Origin: Cupriavidus campinensis
GTDB taxonomy: Bacteria; Pseudomonadota; Gammaproteobacteria; Burkholderiales; Burkholderiaceae
Direction: 5' to 3'
DNA length: 64,000 nt
NCBI RefSeq assembly: GCF_905397395.1
Contig: NZ_CAJPVH010000003.1
Coordinates: 1 to 64,000, forward strand
Part shown: positions 44,732 to 53,904 of the stretch, piece by piece
How positions within the stretch are numbered: position 1 is the stretch's first letter
How the letters are laid out: every line of letters begins with the position of its first letter
The notes under the pieces: model-generated
What the model was told of the DNA's origin: nothing
What the model saw: the letters and a program-made list of their open reading frames with translations, nothing else
Database searches by the model: none
Program-made: the position numbers and the translations under genes

Positions 44732-45841
44732 TCAGGCCATGCGCGCCTTCTCTCGCCCCACCCGCTTGAGCGGCCGGCCATTGAACAGGTCGCCGATGGG
44801 CCCCATGCGGTCCAGCACCCAGGCGATGGCGCACAGCAGCGCCAGCTCGATCAGCGCGAGCACCCACCACCAGTTGCCCAGCCGCGCCACCTCCACCCCA
44901 GCGCGGGTGGCCGTCTCGAAGACGATCTTGTTGACCAGGTAGTTGAAGCCGAACACGGGCAGCGTATGCGTGCCGAGCCAGACCACCGCGCGGGAGGTTG
45001 GCAGCAGCACCACCACCTGCCACAGCAGCGCGGTGCCGGCGAAGGCCGCGAGCAGGGTCATCGCCATCGCCATGGGCGTGGTGCCGATGCGGTTGCGCGA
45101 AACATTCAAGACATCCGGCGCGTGGCGCACGGCCAGCACCCAGACCGCCAGCGTAACCACCAGCAACAGGGCGCGCCGCATGGTCAGCGAGGCCGGCGTG
45201 AACTGCATCGGCCCCACCGCGGCGGCCCGGGGCCCCTTGCCGCCGCCCAGCCAGAGCCCGGCGCCGTAGAACACCATGGCGCAGCCCACGTTACGCAGCG
45301 AGAACGGCCACTCCACCGGATTCACGTCCGACCACGTGCCGCCACCCTGCGTGAAGACAATCCAGACCAGCCCGACGCCGGTCATCAGCGCCCCGGCCAC
45401 GCTCGGGCCCAGCCGCGCCAGCGCGGTAGCCGCCACGTCCAGCCAGAACAGGCAGAACAGCGACCACAGCGGCGTGCTCAGGAAATTCCATTCGTTGATG
45501 GCGGACCCGGTCATGGTGCCGACAAAGCGCATGGCGAATTCGTCGTCGGGAAACCGTCCGAGCGCCCAGGCGACGATATAAGGCACCGCCAGCACCAGCC
45601 CCATGCCCCAGGCCGGCACCACCAGCCGCATGAACTTGCCCCACAGGTGCGACGCCGGTGCAGCCACCGCCCGCGAGGGCTGGAACACCAGCCCGGCCCG
45701 CAGCAGGAAGGCGGGAAAGGCCATCGAATAGATCGCCCGATACACCGGATCAGGCAGGGCCCAGGCATGGCTGAAGACCACCAGCGCGATGCCGATGCCC
45801 CTGCACATGTCGATGGTGGGATTGCGCGGTGCTGAGCTCAT
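44732..45841 (-). CDS. Acyltransferase 3 family membrane protein
   Basis: A 369-residue, about ten-helix inner-membrane protein. The N-terminal IDMCRGIGIALVVFSHAWAL near residues 11-30 carries the conserved Arg and His of the AT3 family (OafA/NolX-like), which transfer acetyl or other acyl groups to surface glycans. The start MSSAPRNPTIDM is preceded by GGGGAGG-like sequence. It ends 54 bases from the DUF1415 start on the same strand. Acceptor substrate unknown; no polysaccharide genes are adjacent. Confidence 0.85.
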   Translation of the reverse strand: MSSAPRNPTIDMCRGIGIALVVFSHAWALPDPVYRAIYSMAFPAFLLRAGLVFQPSRAVAAPASHLWGKFMRLVVPAWGMGLVLAVPYIVAWALGRFPDDEFAMRFVGTMTGSAINEWNFLSTPLWSLFCLFWLDVAATALARLGPSVAGALMTGVGLVWIVFTQGGGTWSDVNPVEWPFSLRNVGCAMVFYGAGLWLGGGKGPRAAAVGPMQFTPASLTMRRALLLVVTLAVWVLAVRHAPDVLNVSRNRIGTTPMAMAMTLLAAFAGTALLWQVVVLLPTSRAVVWLGTHTLPVFGFNYLVNKIVFETATRAGVEVARLGNWWWVLALIELALLCAIAWVLDRMGPIGDLFNGRPLKRVGREKARMA

Positions 45842-45942
45842 GGAAGCCTCCCCTGTTTTAAACGAGTCTGGCCGGCGCCGGGAGCGCCCGCTGTGCGCCA
45901 CCGCACGTCCGCGCACGGCCGTGGTGCCGGAGCGCTGTCACC

Positions 45943-45948
45943 TATAAT
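45943..45948 (+). promoter_or_regulatory. Consensus -10 box upstream of the flavoprotein gene
   Basis: TATAAT lies 50 bases before ATG 45999. No clear -35 is seen at the right distance. Confidence 0.5.
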
Positions 45949-45998
45949 GCGCGGCGTCCCGCGTCTCTTCCCCCTGCTCCGCCAACCGGCCACCGCCC

Positions 45999-47261
45999 AT
46001 GTCCGCCTCCTCCTTTTCAGCATCCGCCCCTTCTGGCACGCCCCACGCCGTGGTCATCGGCGGCGGCCCGGCCGGGTTGATGGCGGCCGAGGCGCTGGCC
46101 GGGCGCGGCGTGACGGTAGACGTCTACGACGCCATGCCCTCGGTCGGCCGCAAGTTCCTGATGGCTGGCAAGGGCGGCATGAACATCACGCATGCCGAGG
46201 CCGCGCCGGCCTTCCTGGCGCGCTACGGCCAGCGGGCCGACCGCATCGCACCGCTGCTGGCGCAGTTCGACGGCCCGGCGCTGCGTGCCTGGGTGCACGG
46301 CCTCGGCATCGACACCTTCGTCGGCAGTTCCGGCCGCGTCTTCCCCACCGAGATGAAAGCCGCGCCGCTGCTGCGCACGTGGCTGCATCGGCTGCGGGAA
46401 TCGGGCGTGCGCGTGCACACCCGCCATCGCTGGCTGGGCTGGGACGATGCCGGACGGCTCCGCTTCGCCTCGCCGGCGGGCGAATCGACGGTATCGGCGC
46501 CCGCCGTGGTGCTCGCATTGGGCGGCGGCAGCTGGGCGCGGCTCGGCTCGGACGCCGCCTGGGTCCCCTGGCTCGCCGAACGTGACGTCACCATCACCCC
46601 GCTACGCCCCGCCAATTGCGGGTTCGATGTGGACTGGTCCGCCGTCTTCCGCGAGCGCTACGCCGGCCAGCCGGTGAAATCCGTGGCGATGGCGGTCACC
46701 GCGCCGGACGGCACGCCGCTGCATCGTCAGGGCGAGTTCGTGATCAGCGCGACCGGCATCGAAGGCAGCCTGGTCTACGCGCTATCCGCCCCGATCCGCG
46801 ATCTCATCGAACGGGATGGCAGCGCCGAGATCCACCTGGACCTGGCGCCCGGCATGAGCGCGGCACGCGTGGCCGACGAGATCGCCCGTCCGCGCGGCTC
46901 GCGCTCGGTGTCGAGCCACCTGCAGAGCAAGCTCGGCATTACCGGGGTCAAGGCGGGGTTGCTCTATGAAGCGGTGTCGAAGGCCGACATGCATGATTCG
47001 GCCGCCCTCGCGGCGGCCATCAAGGCGCTGCCGCTGCGGCTGGTGCGCGCGCGGCCCATCGACGAAGTCATCAGCACGGCCGGCGGCGTGGCGTTCGAGG
47101 CAATGAACGCTCACCTGATGCTCAACGCCATACCGGGCGTGTTCTGCGCGGGGGAGATGCTGGACTGGGAGGCGCCCACCGGCGGCTATCTGCTGACAGC
47201 CTGCTTCGCCAGTGGGCGGATGGCCGGCCTGGGCGCGGCCAACTATCTGATGGGTATGTAA
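45999..47261 (+). CDS. HI0933/BaiN-like flavoprotein (TIGR03862 type)
   Basis: A 420-residue FAD-dependent oxidoreductase. The FAD site VVIGGGPAGLMAAEALAGRG lies at residues 18-37, followed by the family motif GRKFLMAGKGGMNITHAE near 50. LALGGGSWARLGSDAAW is in the middle, and the C-terminal GEMLDWEAPTGGYLLTACFA closes the FAD site. Relatives reduce unsaturated steroid or keto compounds, but the substrate here is unknown. It ends 3 bases from the stop of the convergent FAD protein. Confidence 0.88.
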   Translation: MSASSFSASAPSGTPHAVVIGGGPAGLMAAEALAGRGVTVDVYDAMPSVGRKFLMAGKGGMNITHAEAAPAFLARYGQRADRIAPLLAQFDGPALRAWVHGLGIDTFVGSSGRVFPTEMKAAPLLRTWLHRLRESGVRVHTRHRWLGWDDAGRLRFASPAGESTVSAPAVVLALGGGSWARLGSDAAWVPWLAERDVTITPLRPANCGFDVDWSAVFRERYAGQPVKSVAMAVTAPDGTPLHRQGEFVISATGIEGSLVYALSAPIRDLIERDGSAEIHLDLAPGMSAARVADEIARPRGSRSVSSHLQSKLGITGVKAGLLYEAVSKADMHDSAALAAAIKALPLRLVRARPIDEVISTAGGVAFEAMNAHLMLNAIPGVFCAGEMLDWEAPTGGYLLTACFASGRMAGLGAANYLMGM

Positions 47262-47264
47262 CGG

Positions 47265-48884
47265 CTAGCCGTTGGCGATGTCGAGCGCCACGGCCTCGGC
47301 CACCTCGATGCCGTCGATGGCGGCCGAGTAGATCCCGCCCGCATAGCCGGCACCCTCGCCCGCCGGGTACAGCCCCTTCACGTTGATGCTCTGGTAGTCG
47401 TCGTTATTGCGCCGGATCCGCAGCGGCGACGACGTGCGCGTCTCCACCCCGGTCAGCACCGCGTCGTGCATCGCAAACCCGGCAATCTTCTTGTCGAGTT
47501 CCGGCAGCGCCTCGCGGATCGCGTCAATCACATAGTCAGGCAGCGCCGTGCTGAGGTCCGTCGGCGTCACCCCCGGCTTGTATGACGGCTCCACCGAGCC
47601 GAGCGCCGTGGACGGCCGTCCCGCGATGAAATCCCCCACCAGCTGGCCCGGCGCGCGGTAGTCGCTGCCACCGAGCTCGAAGGCGCGCTCCTCCCAATGA
47701 CGCTGGAGCGCAATGCCCGCCAGCGGCCCCCCCGGGAAATCGACCTCCGGCGTGATACCCACCACGATGCCGGCGTTGGCGTTGCGCTCGGCCCGGTAGT
47801 ACTGGCTCATGCCGTTGGTCACCAGCCGGCCCGGCTCGGACGCCGCCGCCACCACCGTGCCGCCCGGGCACATGCAGAAGCTGTACACCGCGCGCCCGTT
47901 GCTGGCGTGGTGCACCACCTTGTAGTCCGCCGCGCCCAGCAGCTTGTTGCCGGCGAACTTGCCGAAGCGGCTGCGGTTGATCAGCCCCTGCGGATGCTCG
48001 ATGCGAAAGCCCAGCGAGAACGGCTTGGCTTCCATGAACACGCCGCGGTCGTGCAGCATGTGGAAGGTGTCACGCGCGCTGTGGCCCACGGCCAGCACCA
48101 CGTGGTCGCACTCGAGGTAATCGCCGGTGGAGAGCTTGAGGCCCCGCACCTGCCCATTCTCGATGTCGATGTCGTCCACGCGCGTCTCGAAGCGGATTTC
48201 GGCGCCCAACGACAGCATCTCGGCGCGCATCTTCTCCACCATGCTCACCAGTCGGAATGTGCCGATGTGGGGGCGCGCCTTGAAGAGGATGTCCTCGGGT
48301 GCGCCCGCGCGCACAAACTCGTTGAGCACCTTGCGGCCGTAGTGCCGGGGGTCCTTGATCTGGCTGTAGAGCTTGCCGTCCGAGAACGTGCCCGCGCCGC
48401 CTTCGCCAAACTGTACGTTCGACTCGGGATTGAGCACGCTCTTGCGCCACAGGCCGAAAGTGTCCTTGGTGCGCTCGCGCACTTCCTTGCCGCGCTCGAG
48501 GATGATCGGGCGGAAGCCCATCTGCGCCAGCAGCAGGCCCGCCAGCAGCCCGCACGGACCCAGGCCGATCACCACCGGGCGCAGCTTCGGCCCGCCCGCC
48601 GGGGCCTGCGCCACGAAGCGGTACGTCATGTCGGGCGTCACGCTCCAGTTGGGCTTGCCGGCCATGCGCTGGAGCGCGGCGGCCTCGTCGCGGACCTCGA
48701 TATCGACGATGTAGGTCAGCTTGATGTCGGCGCGCTTGCGGGCATCGTGCGCGCGGCGGAAGACGGTGAACGCGACCATCCCGTCGCCTTTGACACCGAT
48801 CTGCGCGAGGTGGCTGCGCACGGCCGCCTCCAGGTCGCTCTCGGTATGGTCGAGCGGGAGTTTGACTTCACTTAGACGTAGCAT
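47265..48884 (-). CDS. FAD-dependent dehydrogenase, COG2509 type
   Basis: A 539-residue flavoprotein. An N-terminal domain of about 95 residues (MLRLSEVKLPLDHTESDLE) precedes the FAD site PVVIGLGPCGLLAGLLLAQMG near residue 105. Then come GGAGTFSDGKLYSQIKDPR near 165, the Cys-containing SFCMCPGGTVVAAASE near 335 and GLYPAGEGAGYAGGIYSAA at the end. These define the COG2509 family, common in proteobacteria with no firm function. Its first codons overlap the 3' end of the DUF2917 gene by 17 bases, so the two are co-transcribed. Confidence 0.9.
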   Translation of the reverse strand: MLRLSEVKLPLDHTESDLEAAVRSHLAQIGVKGDGMVAFTVFRRAHDARKRADIKLTYIVDIEVRDEAAALQRMAGKPNWSVTPDMTYRFVAQAPAGGPKLRPVVIGLGPCGLLAGLLLAQMGFRPIILERGKEVRERTKDTFGLWRKSVLNPESNVQFGEGGAGTFSDGKLYSQIKDPRHYGRKVLNEFVRAGAPEDILFKARPHIGTFRLVSMVEKMRAEMLSLGAEIRFETRVDDIDIENGQVRGLKLSTGDYLECDHVVLAVGHSARDTFHMLHDRGVFMEAKPFSLGFRIEHPQGLINRSRFGKFAGNKLLGAADYKVVHHASNGRAVYSFCMCPGGTVVAAASEPGRLVTNGMSQYYRAERNANAGIVVGITPEVDFPGGPLAGIALQRHWEERAFELGGSDYRAPGQLVGDFIAGRPSTALGSVEPSYKPGVTPTDLSTALPDYVIDAIREALPELDKKIAGFAMHDAVLTGVETRTSSPLRIRRNNDDYQSINVKGLYPAGEGAGYAGGIYSAAIDGIEVAEAVALDIANG

Positions 48885-49251
48885 GGGGAACGGGTATTTC
48901 AGCGGCCTTGGTGTCTGGTGGCCGGGCGTTACCCAGCAGGAGGCCAGATCGGCCGAAGCGGGATTTTATCAGTCGCCACCATCCCGGGGGCGGCGCCGGC
49001 TGCATGATGTGCACGGTTGCCGCGCCGCCGGCGGCCAGCGTGGCCCAGCCGGCGATGCCGGCGATATACACCGCGCCGGGCGCGAGCGTGGCGGCAGGCT
49101 GGCAAACCGTCTCGGCCAGCCAGCGCGGCGGGCCCGCCACGGTCAGGCGGCCGGATTCGAGGTGCACCACGGCACCGGGCTCCAGGTGCAGCCTGAGGCA
49201 CTGGCCGGCGGCCAGCTGGTAGGTTTCGGTCGATAACTTCGCTGGGGACAT
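48868..49251 (-). CDS. DUF2917 domain protein
   Basis: A 127-residue, cupin-like small protein: YQLAAGQCLRLHLEPGAVVHL and RWLAETVCQPAATLAPGA are the DUF2917 pattern. The start is ATG 49251, and the gene ends 17 bases inside the COG2509 gene. It is divergent from a MocR regulator, an arrangement frequent in Burkholderiaceae, so MocR may control it. A role with amino acid or PLP metabolism is only suggested by that pairing. Confidence 0.85.
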   Translation of the reverse strand: MSPAKLSTETYQLAAGQCLRLHLEPGAVVHLESGRLTVAGPPRWLAETVCQPAATLAPGAVYIAGIAGWATLAAGGAATVHIMQPAPPPGWWRLIKSRFGRSGLLLGNARPPDTKAAEIPVPHATSK

Positions 49252-49367
49252 GATCGCGCTCCGGGGTCCAGAATCAGGTCTCCAGCCTATCGGGCGGCCC
49301 GCCAGGCCAACAGGCACAAGGGATTGCGGACCGGACCAGAACAGATCGCACGATGCGGCTCTGTTAC

Positions 49368-49392
49368 GATACAGACACCCTTCATCTGTATC
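49368..49392. promoter_or_regulatory. Inverted repeat between DUF2917 and MocR genes
   Basis: GATACAGA (49368-49375) and TCTGTATC (49385-49392) are perfect inverted repeats with a 9-base spacer; a further half-like ACAGATC lies near 49351. It is centred in the divergent region and is probably the MocR operator. Confidence 0.6.
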
Positions 49393-49427
49393 TGTTGTGC
49401 CCGCGCTCCGTGGGCGATGATCGCGCC

Positions 49428-50876
49428 ATGACTGCCACGCACCCCTCCCTCCCGCTCTATCAACAGGTGGCCGGCCACTACCGGCAGGCCATCGCCGCCG
49501 GCACACTGGCCGTGGGGGACCGCATGCCGTCGGTGCGGTCGCTGATGGGGCTGCATGAGGTGAGCCTGTCCACGGCGCTCCAGGCGTGCCGGGAACTGGA
49601 AACCGCCGGGCTGCTGGAAGCACGGCCGCGCTCGGGCTACTTCGTGCGCGCGCCGTCGCGCCCGGCGCTGGCGCCGATCGAGGAACCGGCGGCCGGCCTG
49701 CCCGACCCAGCGCAGTACGTGGGCATTCACCAGCGCATCTCGGCCATCCTCGCGCGCAGCCAGCATCGCGATATCAAGATCAACCTCGGCGGCGCGTGCG
49801 GCGCGCCCTCGCTCTACCCCACGGCCGCGCTGCGCACCGCCACGGCCCGCGCGTTGCGGCGCTATCCCGATCTCTTTGGCAGCGCGGCCGAGGCAGACGG
49901 CCATCCGTCCCTGCGCGCCGCACTGGCCCGGCACGCGCTGCGCTCGCGCATCCAGCTCGCGCCCGAGGACGTGGTCGTCACCCATGGCTGCACCGAGGCG
50001 CTGAACCTTGCCCTGCGCGCCGTGGCCCAGCCGGGCGATGTCATCGCCGTGGAATCGCCCACGTATTACGGTTTGTTGCAGATTCTCGAGAGCCTGGGCA
50101 TGCGCGCGCTCGAAATCCCGTGCAGCCCGCAGACCGGCATCTCGCTGGAGGCGCTGGAACTGGCCGCGCAGACCTACGACAACATCAAGGCCGTGGCCGT
50201 GGTGCCCAACCTGCAGAATCCGCTCGGCTGCGTCATGCCCGACGCGCACAAGCAGCGCCTGGTGGCGTGGTGCGAGGCGCGCGGCATCGCGCTGATCGAG
50301 GACGACAGCTGCGCTTCCACCTATGAGGGCGAGACGCCGCTCGCGGCGGCCAAGACGTGGGATACAACGGGCAACGTGATCCACTGCGCCTCGCTCCACA
50401 AGGTGCTGGCGCCGGGCATGCGGCTGGGCTGGATCGCCGCCGGCAAGTGGCAGGCGCGCGTGGAGATGCTCAAGTTCGGCCTCTCGCGGCCCAACGAGAT
50501 GCTGGCGCAGATTGCCGTGGCCGATTTCATGGGCACCGGCGCTTTCGAGCGCCATCTGCGCCGCCTGCGCGAGCAGTTGCGCAACCAGCGCGAATGGATG
50601 GCGCAGGCCGTGGCGGGCAGCTTTCCGGCCGGCACGCGGCTCACCCTGCCGCGCGGCGGCTTGCACCTGTGGATCGAACTGCCGGCCGGGATGTCGTCTG
50701 AAACCGTCTTCGAGCAGGTGCTGGCCCATGGCATCCGGGTCATGCCGGGCTCGATGTTCTCGAATTCGAACCGCTTCGATCACTATCTGCGGCTCAACTG
50801 CGGCAATCCGCGCGAGCCGGCGATCGAACGCGCGTTGGAAACCGTGGCCGGCGTGGTACGCCGGCTGGCCCCCTGA
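49428..50876 (+). CDS. MocR-type GntR/aminotransferase regulator
   Basis: A 482-residue PLP-dependent regulator. Residues 1-75 are a GntR winged helix (LPLYQQVAGHYRQAIAAGTL, then MPSVRSLMGLHEVSLSTAL and ARPRSGYFVR). The rest is a fold-type I aminotransferase domain with the PLP lysine at Lys325 (SLHKVLAPGMRLGW), NLQNPLG near 262 and the Asp/Tyr positions around LIEDD. ATG 49428 is preferred to an upstream in-frame start because the HTH begins just after. It is divergent from DUF2917 and followed by a diguanylate cyclase gene. Confidence 0.92.
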   Translation: MTATHPSLPLYQQVAGHYRQAIAAGTLAVGDRMPSVRSLMGLHEVSLSTALQACRELETAGLLEARPRSGYFVRAPSRPALAPIEEPAAGLPDPAQYVGIHQRISAILARSQHRDIKINLGGACGAPSLYPTAALRTATARALRRYPDLFGSAAEADGHPSLRAALARHALRSRIQLAPEDVVVTHGCTEALNLALRAVAQPGDVIAVESPTYYGLLQILESLGMRALEIPCSPQTGISLEALELAAQTYDNIKAVAVVPNLQNPLGCVMPDAHKQRLVAWCEARGIALIEDDSCASTYEGETPLAAAKTWDTTGNVIHCASLHKVLAPGMRLGWIAAGKWQARVEMLKFGLSRPNEMLAQIAVADFMGTGAFERHLRRLREQLRNQREWMAQAVAGSFPAGTRLTLPRGGLHLWIELPAGMSSETVFEQVLAHGIRVMPGSMFSNSNRFDHYLRLNCGNPREPAIERALETVAGVVRRLAP

Positions 50877-51021
50877 CGGCGCCCTCCGCCTTCCTGCGTC
50901 CCCGCGCACCCGCCCCCGGCACCGTTCTTGCGAGACTTCCGCCCAGATTTGTCCCAAAATGGCGGCGCCCTCGCCTATGCTTGTGCGCGGACACCGACTA
51001 CCAGAACCAGGGAGAACAAAC

Positions 51022-52509
51022 TTGGGCAGTGCACCCGCCGCTTCGCGGCTTGACGACGATTATCAAACGCTGTTCCAGCTCGCGCCGGTCTCGCTCTGGC
51101 TTGAGGACTTCAGCGCCGTGCGGCTGGCCTTCGACCAGCTGCGCGCGGGCGGGGTGACCGACCTGCGCGCCTATTTGCGCGAGCGCCCGGCCGAAGTGGC
51201 GCGCTGCTCGGCCCTGATCCGCGTGCTCGACGTCAACCGCCGCACGCTCGACCTCTTCCGCGCCGCCGACCTGGCGGACCTCGTCGCCAACCTCGACACC
51301 GTGTTCCGTGACGACATGTTCGACCAGCACGTCGAGGAACTGGGTCAGCTCTGGGACGGCGGCCGGCACTTCGCCAGCCAGACCGTCAACTACACGCTCG
51401 ACGGCGAACGGCTGGACATCCGCCTCGACGCCACGGTCATGCCCGGCCACGAGCAGGACTGGTCGCGCGTGCTGCTGTCGATCGAGGACATCACCGCGCG
51501 CGTGCGCAGCGAGCGCGACCTGCGCCGCAGCCAGCAGTACGCCCAGGGGCTGTTCGAGCACTCGCCGGTCTCGCTCTGGGTGGAGGACTTCAGCGCGGTG
51601 AAGATGCTGCTGGACGAGGTACGCGCGGCCGGCATCACCGATTTTCGGACGTTTCTGAATGTGCACCCGGACTTCGTCTCGCGCTGCATGCAGGAAATCC
51701 GCGTGCTCGACGTCAACCAGCAGACGCTGACGATGTTCGCCGCGCCGAGCAAGGAGATCCTGCTGTCCCGGCTGGGCGACGTGTTCCGCGACGACATGCG
51801 CATCCACTTCGCCGAGCAGCTGATCGACCTCTGGCACGAAAAGCTCTGGCAGCAGCGCGAAGTCATCAACTACGCGCTCGATGGCCGCTCGGTGGACGTG
51901 TTCATGCAGTGGTCGGTCTTCCCGGGCCGGGAGGCAGACTGGGACCAGGTGCTGGTGTCGCTGACCGACATCACCGCGCGCAAAAAGGCGGAAGCCTACG
52001 TGGAGTTCCTGGGCAAGCACGACGTGCTGACCAAGCTCTACAACCGCGCCTATTACGAGGACGAGCTGGCGCGCCTGGGCCGCAAGGGGCCGTGGCCGGT
52101 CAGCGTGGTGGCGGTGGACCTCAATGGCCTGAAGCAGGTCAACGACCAGTACGGCCACGGCGACGGCGACGCGCTGCTGCGCCGCACAGGCGAGGTGCTC
52201 AAGAAAGCCGTGGGCGAGCAAGCCTGCGTGGCCCGCATCGGCGGCGACGAATTCATGGTTTTGCTACCCGGCAACGACGAACGCGGCGCGGCCACGGTGG
52301 TCGATCAGATCCAGCAGGTGGTGGAGCTGAACAACCAGTTCTATCCGGGTGCGCGGCTGTCGTTTTCGATTGGCGCCGCCACGTGCGCGCAGGGCGACCG
52401 GCTGACCGACACAGTCAAGCTGGCCGACAGCCGCATGTACGAGGACAAGCGCGCCCACTACGAGGCAGTGGGCGCGGAGCGTCGGCGGACGGGTGCCGCC
52501 GAGTCCTGA
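51022..52509 (+). CDS. Diguanylate cyclase with two tandem PAS domains
   Basis: A 495-residue signalling enzyme making c-di-GMP. Two PAS domains (about residues 15-155 and 170-315) are close copies, each with APVSLWLEDFSAV-like and IRVLDVN and VFRDDM segments. The GGDEF domain covers about 325-485 with GGDEF at 407-411; no RxxD inhibitory site precedes it. The start is TTG 51022 with GGGAGA 8 bases upstream; an ATG at 50959 without a ribosome site would add 21 residues. It is predicted cytoplasmic (no helix). Ligand of the PAS pair unknown. Confidence 0.9.
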   Translation: MGSAPAASRLDDDYQTLFQLAPVSLWLEDFSAVRLAFDQLRAGGVTDLRAYLRERPAEVARCSALIRVLDVNRRTLDLFRAADLADLVANLDTVFRDDMFDQHVEELGQLWDGGRHFASQTVNYTLDGERLDIRLDATVMPGHEQDWSRVLLSIEDITARVRSERDLRRSQQYAQGLFEHSPVSLWVEDFSAVKMLLDEVRAAGITDFRTFLNVHPDFVSRCMQEIRVLDVNQQTLTMFAAPSKEILLSRLGDVFRDDMRIHFAEQLIDLWHEKLWQQREVINYALDGRSVDVFMQWSVFPGREADWDQVLVSLTDITARKKAEAYVEFLGKHDVLTKLYNRAYYEDELARLGRKGPWPVSVVAVDLNGLKQVNDQYGHGDGDALLRRTGEVLKKAVGEQACVARIGGDEFMVLLPGNDERGAATVVDQIQQVVELNNQFYPGARLSFSIGAATCAQGDRLTDTVKLADSRMYEDKRAHYEAVGAERRRTGAAES

Positions 52510-52532
52510 CTATCGGGAAATAATCGGAAAAA

Positions 52533-53435
52533 TCAGAGAAAAACGATCAGCGCGACGCCGCCGAGGATCAGTCCGAACTTGGTCACGTAATAGACGTTCT
52601 TGTTCCAGGACTTGAAGCGGCGGCGGTACTGCCCGCCCAGCCAGACGAAGCGGAACAGCTTGTTGATCGCGCCGGTCTGGTCGGTTTCCTCGTTCGGCGA
52701 GCTGGCGGCCGTCATCACCTTGCGGCCCATCCAGTGGTTGACCGCGGCGGCCCAGCGATAGCGCATCGGGCGCTCGATGTCGCAGAACAGGATCAGGCGA
52801 TCCTTGTCGCTGCGGTTCTCGGCCCAGTGCAGGTAGGTTTCATCGAACACCACGCCATGGCCGTCGCGCCAGCTATGGCGCTCGCCGTCCACCTCGATGA
52901 AGCAGCGGTCATCGTTCGGCGTGGACAGCCCCAGGTGATAGCGCAGCGAGCCGGCAAACGGGTCGCGGTGCGGGTTCAGCTTGCCGCCCGGCGGCAGCTC
53001 GGCGAACATTGCCGCCTTCACGGTCGGCAACTCGCGCAGCAGCGCCACGGTCTTCGGGCACAGCGTCTCGGCGGACGGGTGCTGCGCCTCATACCATTTC
53101 AGGTAGAAACGCTTCCAGCCGTACTTGAAGAACGAGTTGAAGCCGGCGTCGTCATTCTTGTCGGCGGCCTTGATCTTGCGCATCGCGACCAGGGCCAGGC
53201 CCTCGTCACGAATTTGCGGCCAGGCGGCGCGCAGCTTCTCCAGGTCCGGGAAGCGTTCGACGCCGATGTACGGCGTGCGCGGCACGCCCGAGAACATGTA
53301 CATGAAGCAGTTGACCGGCGCCACCAGCGCGGAGTGGTCGAGCAACTGGCGCATGAACGGCAGTCGCACCTTGCCGCGGAAATGCACATACAGGATCGCA
53401 CCCAGATATCCAGCGACGATAATCCACTTGATCAC
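52533..53435 (-). CDS. lpxO: LpxO-like aspartyl/asparaginyl beta-hydroxylase (lipid A hydroxylase)
   Basis: A 300-residue Fe(II)/2-oxoglutarate dioxygenase anchored by an N-terminal helix (WIIVAGYLGAILYVHF). Iron ligands His156 and Asp158 in NPHRDP and His203 in TYLHWAENR are present, with KAAMFAELPPGG before them and a C-terminal helix (FGLILGGVALIVFL). Length equals Salmonella LpxO, which 2-hydroxylates secondary acyl chains of lipid A. No other lipid A genes are adjacent. Hydroxylation of another lipid or peptide is possible. Confidence 0.85.
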   Translation of the reverse strand: MIKWIIVAGYLGAILYVHFRGKVRLPFMRQLLDHSALVAPVNCFMYMFSGVPRTPYIGVERFPDLEKLRAAWPQIRDEGLALVAMRKIKAADKNDDAGFNSFFKYGWKRFYLKWYEAQHPSAETLCPKTVALLRELPTVKAAMFAELPPGGKLNPHRDPFAGSLRYHLGLSTPNDDRCFIEVDGERHSWRDGHGVVFDETYLHWAENRSDKDRLILFCDIERPMRYRWAAAVNHWMGRKVMTAASSPNEETDQTGAINKLFRFVWLGGQYRRRFKSWNKNVYYVTKFGLILGGVALIVFL

Positions 53436-53499
53436 GCGTAAAACCTCCAGAAATCAGGCCCAGGCCCGATTGAAGCCGGTATTTTATCCAAACGTCGGC

Positions 53500-53534
53500 G
53501 CCCGCGCATCGTGTGATGCGCGGGCCGCTTTTTT
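53500..53534. terminator. Strong hairpin with T run
   Basis: GCCCGCGCATC and GATGCGCGGGC form an 11-base stem with loop GTGT, followed on the plus strand by six T. No plus-strand gene ends just before it, so it more likely stops the minus-strand gene at 53548 or read-through. Confidence 0.65.
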
Positions 53535-53547
53535 ACTGCGGGAGGGT

Positions 53548-53859
53548 TCACGCCCCGCCGCGCGACTGGCGGGCGATGCGGTCGATCAGCGCCTTGGCGT
53601 CATCGGGCAATCCCTGCAACGTCAGCAGCCGCGCGTTGAGCACGATGTTCTCGAGCACGAGCTTGGCTGTGGATGCCCAAAGTGTCGCCAACAACGCTTC
53701 CTGCGACATCCCCGATAGCTCCAGTTCCGTCGAGCGTTCGGCGATCAGCTTGCAGGCGAGCGCACGCAACGCGTCGTCGTCGAACGGCAGGTTGGCATAG
53801 TCGATGGGGTCCGCACGCTCCACCTCCACCATCAGTTGCAGCAGCATATCCTCGGTCAT
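53548..53859 (-). CDS. Hypothetical protein
   Basis: A 103-residue, acidic, all-helical protein (MTEDMLLQLMVEVERADPID ... ALIDRIARQSRGGA). AAGGAG lies 7 bases upstream of ATG 53859, fixing the start. No family is recognised. It lies 45 bases downstream of the DUF2252 gene on the same strand and may be in its operon. Codon use is ordinary for the window. Confidence 0.7.
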   Translation of the reverse strand: MTEDMLLQLMVEVERADPIDYANLPFDDDALRALACKLIAERSTELELSGMSQEALLATLWASTAKLVLENIVLNARLLTLQGLPDDAKALIDRIARQSRGGA

Positions 53860-53904
53860 CGGCAAGCTCCTTAGGACGATTCTGATTCTGATATTACGCG
53901 GGCA

